From Crotalaria pallida (lineage: Eukaryota > Streptophyta > Magnoliopsida > Fabales > Fabaceae), in assembly GCA_037953625.1 (NCBI GenBank), contig CM075655.1:117993001-118057000 (forward strand): 64,000 nt of DNA, written 5' to 3'. Below the pieces are notes generated by a model. The model searched no databases. It saw nothing but the letters and a program-made list of their open reading frames with translations, and was not told the DNA's origin. Positions 54,491 to 64,000 of this stretch are shown here, piece by piece. The stretch's first letter is position 1; the number at the start of each line of letters is the position of its first letter. A program made the position numbers and the translations under genes.

Positions 54491-56753
54491 GAATGTTCTC
54501 AGGTTTTGATCCATCGGCTTTTATACTGTCGGTCACTTCCCAGTTTGGCTTAGTATATTCTTTCTTTTTTGTCTATCCTTTTCTTTTCCCATACAATATC
54601 TTTGTGTGATAGTGTGCGCTGTTTCTCTAGTGATGATATCAGACTTTAGTGTGTACTGTAATGAATTCTCCGTCCTGTGAAGAAATTTGCTTTTGATAAC
54701 CAAGCATACATTGTAGTGGATTTCCAGCGCGAAGGATTAGAGTAGTGATACTGTAATTGTAATTCGGGCCATTAAATGGTGATTTCTAGATTAAAATTCT
54801 CAAATTCCAGGCATTGTTATTAAATAGTGATTTCTAGAGTAAAACTCCCAAATTCTAGTTTAATTCCTAAAAATGAAAAATTTCATTTTTATTCTTTAAT
54901 GTCATAAAAGCTAATCAAATTAGCCCTTTTTTATAAAAATAAAATTTCAGGGACAAATATTTGTAATTATTTTGACAACATTTGAGATTCTTGTAGATAA
55001 TATTTTATATTTATGGGATTAAATTCCTGCAAAATTATCTTTTCGCATTTCACCTTACTTCTCACCTTACTTTGTTTTTTAACCATTGAACCCATTTTTA
55101 TTAAAACATTTCTTCAAACCGTAACAAACTGTAAGGGTACAAAAAATGAATCAGCAAAATAGCTGGATGCTACCGGGCACCATAGTTGTGGCGTATGGCC
55201 AAACGTCATTTTGTTGTCTCACTTTGTTCATTCATTCACTCATTCTTCATCTGTGACAAACACGTGACTTGATTAAAATTTTAGAAGTAGTACACTGGCC
55301 AGGTGAATTTAATTAAGAGCTCAACCTTCTGTATTCAGTACAATACCTCAATTTTCATTCAAACCAACCAGACATGTTCACGACTTATCAACCTGCGGGC
55401 ATTGGACCAAAACAACAACCTTCTGTATGTTATATTTTATAATTTCCTCAGCGGAAGAAGTATATATTCTATGAACCTCTGGCTTTTGCTATTTGAACGT
55501 CACATTAGCAAACTGTGCCTTGTGTTCGAATATAGTAGTTTGTTAATACTAATAATTTCTGTATCACACCTAGACGATTGTGGCAATATGCTCAAATCAA
55601 CTTTGTTTTTCTACAGAACCGCCAATGGTTTTATAATATGCAATTGTTTATTGCTTCTTACAGCTAAAGTGTCAAATTGCATCATCGTTACTAGTATTTT
55701 ATTGCTGAGAGTAGTAATCTTAAATTTGAAAGCCACTTTTAGAACTTTCTATTCACTCTAAACCTTGTATTTTTAATCACCCGAAGTTTCAATTAAACTA
55801 GTGCGAGTAATGGGCCAACCAAATCACAAGTGTTCTAAATATTTAATTATATTGATTTTGCGTAAAGCGAATTGGCTTCGTAATGTAGTAAAAGCACCAA
55901 GGCATGCGGTTTTCGGCGCAGTGCGTATGTAAGAGCACGGTTGTGTAAGACAGTAAGAGAGTCCAAATGGTCTTTGAACTAAGTTCCCAAACCTTTGGCT
56001 GAAGTAGAATTGTTTTGAAGAGTCTATGATAAACCCCAACTGTGATGGAACATCAAGTGATCAAACCTTATAATAACGGAAGAATATACTATACTTGACA
56101 AACTTATTGACCGTGCAAGAATATATTACCATAACATTTCAAATTATTCTGTATGGCTATTTGACCATGGTCCGATAGTAGGTCATCTTGCAAAAGCTGA
56201 GATATTTTAGTAGAGTCCTGTTATTTTATATGTCAAATTTTGATTATCATATTTGCTATCCTGTTTTTATTTCTATTTTTTATGTATATGTCTAGTTCAT
56301 TTAAAGAATAAAAAATTCAAAGATGATGTCCATAGTTGATGTACATAGAAGATTATTGATTTTAGTATTGTAACCATGTTCACCATTAGCAAGTATTTGA
56401 CCATTTGGTTGTTAATGGGAAGAAAATCAAGCTTCAAGTTTGTGGCTTTGGGGCACATGCTTATGTACCTTACATACCCAACGTCCACTTATTTTTTAGT
56501 GAGACTCTTGGGGGAATGTGGTCCTTGAATTCTTGATCAAATATTGCTTCTTCCAACCTCCTATAGCTAGAGTTTATAGCGCACACATACTATTGTTGAT
56601 CTAAATAATAGAAAAAGGAGAAATGGGAATTGCACACACAGAGGTAACTAAAGACTTGTAGAGTCCAAGATTGAATTGGATAGCATATGGTCAGCATGAA
56701 ATCTACTTCACTCCTCACCCTTAATCCCTAATCTCCAAAGAGCCACCATCTTC
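54491..56753. other. SCAMP-PRK intergenic DNA
   Basis: The SCAMP 3' UTR probably covers the first 200-300 bases. The rest is AT-rich with no gene I can support; an open frame at 55303-55761 has no recognisable feature and irregular composition. Confidence 0.45.
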
Positions 56754-56767
56754 ATGCCACGTGGCAT
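56754..56767 (+). promoter_or_regulatory. Palindromic G-box upstream of PRK
   Basis: A 14-bp perfect palindrome ATGCCACGTGGCAT centred on CACGTG, about 510 bp upstream of the PRK start codon. G-boxes bind bZIP and bHLH factors and are common in light-regulated photosynthesis genes. A regulatory role here is inferred from position. Confidence 0.55.
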
Positions 56768-57119
56768 GACAAATATCCAAATTGCAGCCCACCACTCAGT
56801 CTTCTATGTTGATTTTTATCACATATGCACTTACCTGATCAAGTCCACCATTTTCTAATAAAAGCTCAATATATAGTGTCACTTTTGTCCTTTAATATAT
56901 TTTTCTTAATAGAATTAAAACACTCAAAAGACAACTATACCCCCTTCATGCTAATTGACTCCAATCAAATCCTTGCTCTTGTAGTTTAAAATTACCTCCA
57001 ACTTTGTCCAAAACAAGGGGTAGTCACAGAAATCCATAAAACCAATAAGACACACATCAGTTTTCACCTTTTCTTTTCCTGCTAAACTCCCTTTGTTTTG
57101 GTTCTAATTCCACCTCTCA

Positions 57120-57126
57120 TTTATAT
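57120..57126 (+). promoter_or_regulatory. Candidate TATA box, PRK
   Basis: TTTATAT about 150 bp upstream of the start codon, in pyrimidine-rich DNA. A transcription start near 57150 would give a 5' UTR of about 125 bases. Confidence 0.45.
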
Positions 57127-57274
57127 GTGTTCCAAACTTCTTCTTGCAATGCCCCCTCATATTATTATCCACAAACAAAAACCAACATAAAACCTATTTC
57201 ATCAATCAAAATTCTCTTTAACTTATTCTTTCATTGTAGAGAAGCAGATAGAGAGAGAAACACAGAAAGAAAGT

Positions 57275-60200
57275 ATGGCAGCTTGCACTGTCTACTCCAC
57301 ACAATCTCTCAACACAAATTGCTTCATCTCAACACCATCAAAAACACATTATGGTTTCCACCAAAAACAAGTAGTTTTCTACACCACAAGCAAAAGAATC
57401 AGCAGCAAAAGAGGCAGCAACACTAGCCCATATTTGATAACATGTGCAGCAGGTGACTCACAGACAGTGGTGATTGGTCTAGCAGCAGACTCAGGGTGTG
57501 GGAAGAGTACTTTCATGAGGAGGCTGACAAGTGTGTTTGGAGGAACAGCAGAGCCACCAAAGGGTGGCAACCCTGACTCCAACACACTCATCAGTGACAC
57601 AACCACAGTGATATGCTTGGATGATTACCATTCATTGGATAGAACTGGTAGAAAGGAGAAGGGAGTCACTGCACTTGACCCTAGAGCCAATGATTTTGAT
57701 CTCATGTATGAGCAAGTTAAGGCTATTAAGCAAGGAATTTCTGTTGAAAAACCCATTTACAACCATGTTACTGGTCTCTTGGATCCCCCTGAGCTAATCA
57801 AACCTCCCAAAATCTTGGTTATTGAAGGTTTGCACCCAATGTAAGTGTACATCTATCTATAATTATGTATCCCTATGGTTAAGTATCCCTATAGTTTACA
57901 ACCATTTGTGTTTTGCTAGAATCAAATCATAAATTAAAATTTTAAGACAATATTCCAAATCAATAATTTCGATAAGATTGAAATCATTAGTTTTGAATCA
58001 TACAATAATTTTATAAGTAGGTGGTGTGGATGTTGTTGTAGTTGTATGAAATTCTCTAACTTTCTGTTTTGATTCAAAGGGTTGTCTGTGAAGAATTGAA
58101 TAGGATCAAATTAAATGTGACACGGGTCGTTAAGTTGATATACCTTATCTATTTTCGTAGATTGTATGGCTGAGGAATCTGCTGGTGATTTTCTAACTTT
58201 CCCATATGGTAGGTGGGCCTGCATGCAAATGCATAGGTTCATTGTCACTCAATAGTGATACCCATAGAATTATGTCACATGTACAACCTAAGTTAACAAC
58301 TTTCTTTTAAAACAATTAAAACTATGTCCATCTCTCACTTATTTTTTATTTTTTTTTTTTACACACGTATGCATCTAAATTTTAGTTTTCTCAAAATACA
58401 AAGATTGTTGTATACATTACTCATGCAAATATTTTCACTCGTGGGCATAAAATCTTCCTAGCCTTGATATTTTCATGGTGCCGGATTAGTGGGTTAGGCT
58501 ACTAAAAATATCAAAAGCGTGCTCGGGTATCTAAACTTTTATGTTTAAGTAAATGACTAGTATGCCCTCATCTAAATATAATCACTCTTTTTTTCCTGAC
58601 TCCCCAAATATGTTTTTTAAGTGTTTTTTTTTTAACAGTGAACTGCTAGATAATATTTGTAATATATATTTTTTAATTAATTTTTTTTGTAGGTATGTTT
58701 TTTTTTTCCATAAGAAAAAAATTTCATTAAAAGAAGAAAGTACAAGGAAATACATCCTACGACAAATTACAGCAAAGTACAGCATAGAAGTTTTTGTGTT
58801 TGTGCTCTGATGATGTTGGTTACTAGCCAAAAAGGATCCAGTCTTCAAGACCTTGTTCCTACATCCAGATTATTTATTCCACGTACCTTGTTTATTGATA
58901 ACTTAATTTCAATAAATTCATCAAAACAACATTCCGGTTAACTTTTACATGAAAAATAAAATGGCATTGATTCTATGTTTAACTTAATACACGACATTCT
59001 CTGGTTTATTAAGTTAAATTCATCTGCCTTGAGATTCAGTTATCCCTACACCCATTGTTCCTATATATATGGGAGGTAATTAATTACTACACCACTAAAA
59101 GAAGGCGAAATAATATATGTAGCTTTAGAAACGAGAAGATGTCAGTGAATAATTAAGCTAAACCTACCTTGGGGTATAAGTAAATGTAATTTTCCGAAAA
59201 AAATATTATGCAGCAGGAGGCACATACATCATTGTCTTGCTTCTCAGCTCAGTTTATTTGATTGAGTGACTCTTCCTTGCATGCAGGTATGATGCTCGGG
59301 TCAGAGAACTCTTGGACTTTAGCATCTACTTAGACATTAGCAATGAAGTCAAATTCGCTTGGAAAATTCAGGTAGTTTATTTAACACAGCTCAATTGTTC
59401 AAAAACTAGTACAATTCAAAGGTTTAATTTCCTATTCTATTCTTAATTTTATTATTTACTATATGTTCCAACAATTGTCTTTCAAATATTTCAGAGAGAT
59501 ATGGCAGAGCGTGGACATAGTCTAGAAAGCATCAAGGCTAGCATTGAAGCAAGGAAGCCAGATTTTGATGCTTATATTGGTAATCAAGATTTCATTAGTA
59601 CTACCTTTCAGTTTGAAGTTATTTTCTAATACACCACTTTGTAACATGATTGATTTTACTTGTTATGCATGCTTGTGTTAACTTGTGCCCTTGCTGTTCA
59701 TTAATTCACAGATCCTCAAAAGCAATATGCAGATGCAGTGATAGAAGTGTTGCCAACACAACTCATTCCAGATGATAATGAAGGGAAGATTTTAAGAGTG
59801 AGGTTGATACAAAAGGAAGGGGTTAAGAATTTTAGCCCAGTTTACTTGTTTGATGATGGCTCTACCATTTCATGGATACCATGTGGTAGGAAGCTTACAT
59901 GCTCTTACCCTGGCATCAAATTTTCATATGGACCAGATACTTACTTTGGAAATGAGGTAACAACTAGTCTACCCTTCAGAGCTCTCTATTTTTTCCCCCA
60001 AATATTTTTCTTAAAATCCATACTATATGGTTGAAAAATGATCATCCAACCTCACTTTTTATCCATACCACTTTTTTAAAAATAACAATGAGTAGAGAGA
60101 TTAATTGTTAATGAAAATGAGTACGATTAAAAAATTAGAGTAATGTGAGAATATCATTATAGTTCATTATATGATTCTAGGTTAATTGATCCATCTTTGG

Positions 60201-60766
60201 ACAAAAAATTGAAAAGTAAAGTTATCCAATTAACCATATATTGTTCACACAATTATCACAAAACTTAAAGGATTTGGCATTGCAAAGGAAGTTGGCTGTT
60301 TAATTAATAACCTTCCTATCAATCAGATGGCATAATAGTAAGTGAATTTTGTCTAAGATATATAGTTTAACTGTTAATATTACTATAATTTATGATAAGT
60401 TGGTCATATATGTCATATAAGTTCATATAAGTACTTAATTAACTTTCAAGTTTGCACTAATTTATTTGCCTACTTACTAACTTTGTGTCTATTCTTTTTC
60501 TTTGTGTGCAATAGGTGTCAGTTGTGGAAATGGATGGTCAATTTGACAGATTAGACGAACTAATATATGTTGAGAGCCACCTAAGCAACCTGTCTTCAAA
60601 GTTCTATGGAGAGGTTACTCAACAGATGTTGAAGCATGCTGACTTCCCAGGTAGCAACAATGGGACAGGTCTCTTCCAAACCATAATTGGTTTGAAGATT
60701 AGAGATCTATATGAGCAGATAGTAGCCAGCAGGGCTGAGAGTCCAGTAGGAGCTGCAAAAGCTTAG
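57275..60766 (+). CDS. PRK: Phosphoribulokinase, chloroplast precursor
   Basis: Calvin cycle enzyme: ATP-dependent conversion of ribulose 5-phosphate to ribulose 1,5-bisphosphate in the stroma. Five exons: 57275-57840, 59287-59371, 59495-59579, 59712-59956, 60515-60766. They join in frame to 410 aa, as expected for a plant precursor. Residues 1-59 form a Ser/Thr-rich transit peptide ending near TCAAGD. The P-loop GLAADSGCGKST (68-79) holds Cys75; Cys114 lies in VICLDDYHS; their 39-residue spacing is that of the thioredoxin-regulated pair (Cys16/Cys55 of the mature enzyme). Cys303 and Cys309 in the IPCGRKLTC segment match the C-terminal pair. The enzyme also assembles with GAPDH and CP12 in the dark (family knowledge). 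Exon 5 starts GTGTCA and is a continuation, not a start. All key residues are intact. Confidence 0.96.
58694..58850 (-). mobile_element. Possible LINE 3' end fragment in PRK intron 1
   Basis: On the minus strand the text runs 'cttttaatgaaattttt' then 'cttatgg' and an A-run, the usual style of plant LINE 3' ends. No coding part or target duplication was found. Confidence 0.3.
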
Positions 60767-62284
60767 AAATAACTGAACCAGCTGCTGCCATATGTATACA
60801 TAATATTATTGAACAAGGCAGACATTGAATCCCAAAGAGTATTTTCCTCTTTTATGTTTTGCACGGTTCCTATGTCCTTCATTTTATTTTTGTATTTTCA
60901 TCATAATGGAAACACCCTGCATGTACTTATGAAATCTGTTGTAAACTTTTAACTCATAATATAGAGAAGGGATGAGATTTCAGTTAATTATTTACTTAAT
61001 TTATTCAGAGGTAAGAGACTAATCATTCGAGTATACAAAGTCAAGTTGTGATTAAGCATAGAATCCTCTCAACAGTGTTTTTCTTCATTCATATAATCCA
61101 AGGATTTGAATTTAAAACCATTTGTTTTAGAGACTTAAACTCCTACTAATTGGACAAACAGAAGTTGATACAAGATTAGAACATTGTGGTAGCACCTTTT
61201 TTTCTAAAGCTATTCATAATACATGCTGCATCGATGATCACATATAAGTATGTCACCATGAATACTTTATATTTTCAATTTTTTTCGTCTCTGTGTAATA
61301 ATTACTTCCTCCGTTTCAACATAATTGACGTTTAATTTTATGTTATAGCATGCAGATTAAGAAGATATATAATGTGTTTTTTTAGTAAATCAATGTTTGT
61401 TTTTACCACTTTTACCTTTTACCATTGATCATTTTCCTTCATTTATTATCTTTGATAAAATTATAAAAGTAGCCATTAATGTTAAATGGAGTTTCTGAAG
61501 TGACAAATATTTATTAAGAATAAATGGTTGGGAAAGTTGATGACCGAAAACTAATCAAAATTGGCTAAGTGTGGAAACTTTGATCATATGGGGGCAATTC
61601 CCTCATTCTCAACCCCTTAAATTATCATCTGCTGCACCGAATTACCATGCATGGTAAGCAAAAGGTGTCAATTCGTGGTTTAATTCACGAATTTTCACCA
61701 AAAATCATCAATCACCAATGCTATCTGCAAGCTGTGAATTGTGAAAGGGTGATAATCGATTGTTGGGGTTCGATAATCAATTGTCACATGAAAAATTTGA
61801 ATTTTCAAAATATTATATTTTATTTGTTTTCCTCCAAAATGATATTATATTAATTTTTAGCCACAAAATTAGTTAAAAATTAATTAAAAATACTTAGAAT
61901 AATCAAATAATAATTTCTAACATATATTTGTATTTTATTTAGATAATTTTAAATAATAATTACACACAAATTCGAGAATAAATTCCAATGGGATATTAAT
62001 TATAGAAAAATATTAAAAAGGAAAAAAGGAAAATAATACATATGTCTTTCTCTTTGTAATATAAGAAAAAATTATTTCCTTCCTTTGGTTAAAAATATAA
62101 AAAAAATTTAATTAACTTTCTTAATTTTTGTTTCTTTTTCGATGCTACTTTCTTAAAACACACATATAAAGTGGTTGTTTGATTTAATTTTTATTTTATT
62201 TCACATGTTATTTTTTTAAAATACGTCTATTTTTTATTAATTTGAGAAAATTAAATATAATCGATTAAATACGTCTATTTTTTG
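60767..62284. other. PRK 3' flank, intergenic
   Basis: About the first 200 bases are probably PRK 3' UTR. A MITE-like stretch begins at about 61302 ('cttcctccgtttcaacataa') and is related to 63544-63777, but its right end is unclear. No gene seen. Confidence 0.4.
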
Positions 62285-62810
62285 TTTCTTGTTCTGTGAG
62301 TGTGTGTGGTCTAGAGAAATTATGAGAAGAAGCTGTGAATGGATTGGGTTAGATTCATACCCTCATCAATTGGATCAGTGGAAGCTTTGGTTGCAGTTCG
62401 CCTTTAGGGACAAGCACCGTAGATGGATTGTGGTGGCTCTTTGGGCTTCAGTGTGCTACCAAATCTGGAAGGAGAGAAACTTACGAACTTTTGAGGATAC
62501 AAGAAGAACGATGGACATGGAATAAGAGAAGAGATTTAGTGAAAAGAGATTTAGCCATAAGGGTTCATAGCCAATTAGTTAAGTTTAGGACATGGAATAA
62601 TAATATTTTATTACAGAGAATTTGTAATGAACTTTAATTTAGTTTCTTAATTCTCTGAACCCTTCATAGAAGGTGGCAGGGAATTATGAAGTTGGGCTAC
62701 TTTAGCACTTTGAACCCTTCCTAGAAGGTGGCATGGTGCTTGAGTGGTGCCTGGTGATGTATTTATTTTGCTCTATGGTAATAAGATTTTCCTTTTACCA
62801 AAAAATAAAT
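62285..62810 (+). mobile_element. LINE 3' fragment with RT zinc-binding region
   Basis: The plus strand encodes the region after the RT of an L1-like LINE: CEWIGLDSYPHQLDQW, RRWIVVALWASVCYQIWKER and RTFEDTRRTMDME, where the frame shifts by one near 62520 and goes on as RRDLVKRDLAIR to 62637. A 3' UTR with two 'gaacccttc' followed by 'agaaggtggca' repeats ends near 'accaaaaaataaat'. It is truncated at the 5' side and not functional. Confidence 0.75.
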
Positions 62811-62967
62811 ATATTAATTTTTTTATTTTTTTTATAAACCAAGTGGAATATATGTTTAACACAAACAAACATATTAATTATATTTTTTTAATTTAAGTCT
62901 CAAAGCTTTAAAACTTATAGTTAGAAATGCAGAGAGTAGTTGTCTAATATATAGGAATTATTTTTAG

Positions 62968-63524
62968 GGTCAATTAAGTTTTTGTCCCTATAAATAATGT
63001 CAATTTTGCTTTTAATCCGTAGAAGTTTTCTTTCTTTTTTTTTTTTGAGGTTTTAATCCCCGCAAAGTTTAAAGTTTTTTGAAATTAGTCACTTGGCTCA
63101 TATGCTTCTGTTAAATGTTAATGTGGTAGACAAAAAAAATCCACCTCGCTCATCACGTGCATCATGTATGACATATGAGGCTTACAATTTTTTTTCATCC
63201 AATAGGTACCAGGAAAATTTAAATTTTTTTTTTGGAAAAGATCGAAAAAAATTAGAAAAGTCGAAAGTGATGGAAAATATATATGTAATTTTTCTAGAAT
63301 CAATCAAATATAAAAAAAAAAAATAAAAAATCTACAAGTTATAGGTGGTATATGTTGCAATGTTAACTTAGATTTCTATCTGTCGTCACGTTATAATTCT
63401 TAATAGAAGTAGATTGACAGAATGACAAATTCGGAAACTTCAAACTTTGTAGGGATCAAAATCTTGGAAAAAAAAAAGAAAAAAACCTTTTAGGGACTAA
63501 ACGCAGACCTGGATCAAAAACTTA
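62968..63524. mobile_element. Foldback/Mutator-like MITE
   Basis: Left 'ggtcaattaagtttttgtcc' pairs with the reverse complement of the right end 'ggactaattaagtttttgat'; the arms continue with 'gttttaatcccc' and 'tttgatccctac' type blocks. Flanks 'ttattttta' and 'atattttta' agree at 7 of 9 bases, so a Mutator-type target duplication is possible. Confidence 0.55.
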
Positions 63525-63543
63525 ATTAGTCCATATTTTTATA

Positions 63544-63777
63544 CTCCCTTCGTTCCTAAATAATTGTCGTTCAAGGTTATAGCATGTGGATTAAAAAGTG
63601 GATGTAATGTGTCTTTTTGTAGTAAATCAACGTTTGTTTTACTATTTTTGCTTTTTATTTCTCTATAGTAATTGATCAATTTTCTCATCTTATTACTACT
63701 TATATTATATTAGTTAGATGAGAGTAAAGTTATAAAAGTAATAATTAATGTTGCCTCGATTTTGTAGAATAACAAAT
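63544..63777. mobile_element. Stowaway-like MITE near the window end
   Basis: Starts 'ctcccttcgttcctaaataa' after TA; inner 'tagcatgtggattaaaaag' matches 'tagcatgcagattaagaag' at about 61350. Another 'actccatccgtttcat' end follows directly at 63779, so two elements may abut. The last 200 bases show no gene. Confidence 0.5.
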
Positions 63778-64000
63778 ACTCCATCCGTTTCATAAGTGAA
63801 GTAGATTAATTAAGGTTATGCACACATATTAATAAATGATCAAATGATATAAGAATTTAGTATTGTATTGATTAAAGTACCCCTATCTATTTAATAATTG
63901 CAGAGAGTAATAATAATAAATGTATGAAGACTAATTGAAGATTTATAGAGAAACGTGTGGTGAAAAAGAGAATATGATAAATAAGAATATGATTGAAAAA

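Noticed and set aside
55303..55761. A 152-codon open frame between SCAMP and PRK
   Set aside because: No recognisable domain, Leu/Ile/Ser-rich composition typical of chance translation of AT-rich DNA, no exon borders or homologous text.
60515..60520. A separate small gene starting with GTG at 60515
   Set aside because: It follows an AG acceptor and completes PRK exon 5 in frame.

Overview
This window is nuclear DNA from a flowering plant, most likely a papilionoid legume. The genes have many short introns with GT/AG borders, intergenic DNA is AT-rich, and it is packed with small TIR elements, SINEs, LINE relics and a piece of plastid DNA. The legume call rests on the apyrase type and the repeat style and is an inference. 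No database search was possible; every family name comes from reading translated exons and motifs.

Layout. 0.3-17.6 kb holds two tandem apyrase genes (both minus strand, nine exons each, same splice phases) in a duplicated block of about 7-9 kb. The two copies have since received different insertions, so each serves as the empty-site control for the other. 13.8-19.2 kb is a transposon-rich stretch: a Stowaway-like MITE split by plastid DNA (ndhF 3' end and ycf1 5' end), a Pack-MULE-like element carrying a RING-H2 (ATL) fragment with a perfect 9-bp target duplication, a second Mutator-type element beside it, and SINEs. 19.5-22.1 kb is a 5'-truncated LINE with its poly(A) tail and 12-bp target duplication, itself interrupted by a 908-bp TIR element. 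26.2-29.7 kb is an intronless CC-NBS-LRR resistance-type gene (minus), with a relic of another NLR 3' end near 24.3 kb.

30.8-37.7 kb is a 12-exon gene (plus) for an ATRIP/SUV2-like DNA-damage checkpoint protein. It is convergent with a 13-exon DEAD-box RNA helicase of the RH5 type (39.8-45.1 kb, minus). 48.8-54.5 kb is a 12-exon SCAMP membrane-trafficking gene (plus), and 57.3-60.8 kb is a five-exon gene for chloroplast phosphoribulokinase (plus). The last 3 kb hold a LINE 3' fragment and foldback elements.

The genes are ordinary, unrelated nuclear loci and do not form a pathway; only the apyrase pair is a functional cluster. I found no evidence for a new multi-gene system. The most unusual content is in the mobile DNA: the gene-fragment-carrying Mutator element, plastid DNA inside a MITE, two different SINEs at the same paralogous target site, two almost fully truncated retro-insertions, and a duplicated exon end with a second splice donor in the second apyrase gene.
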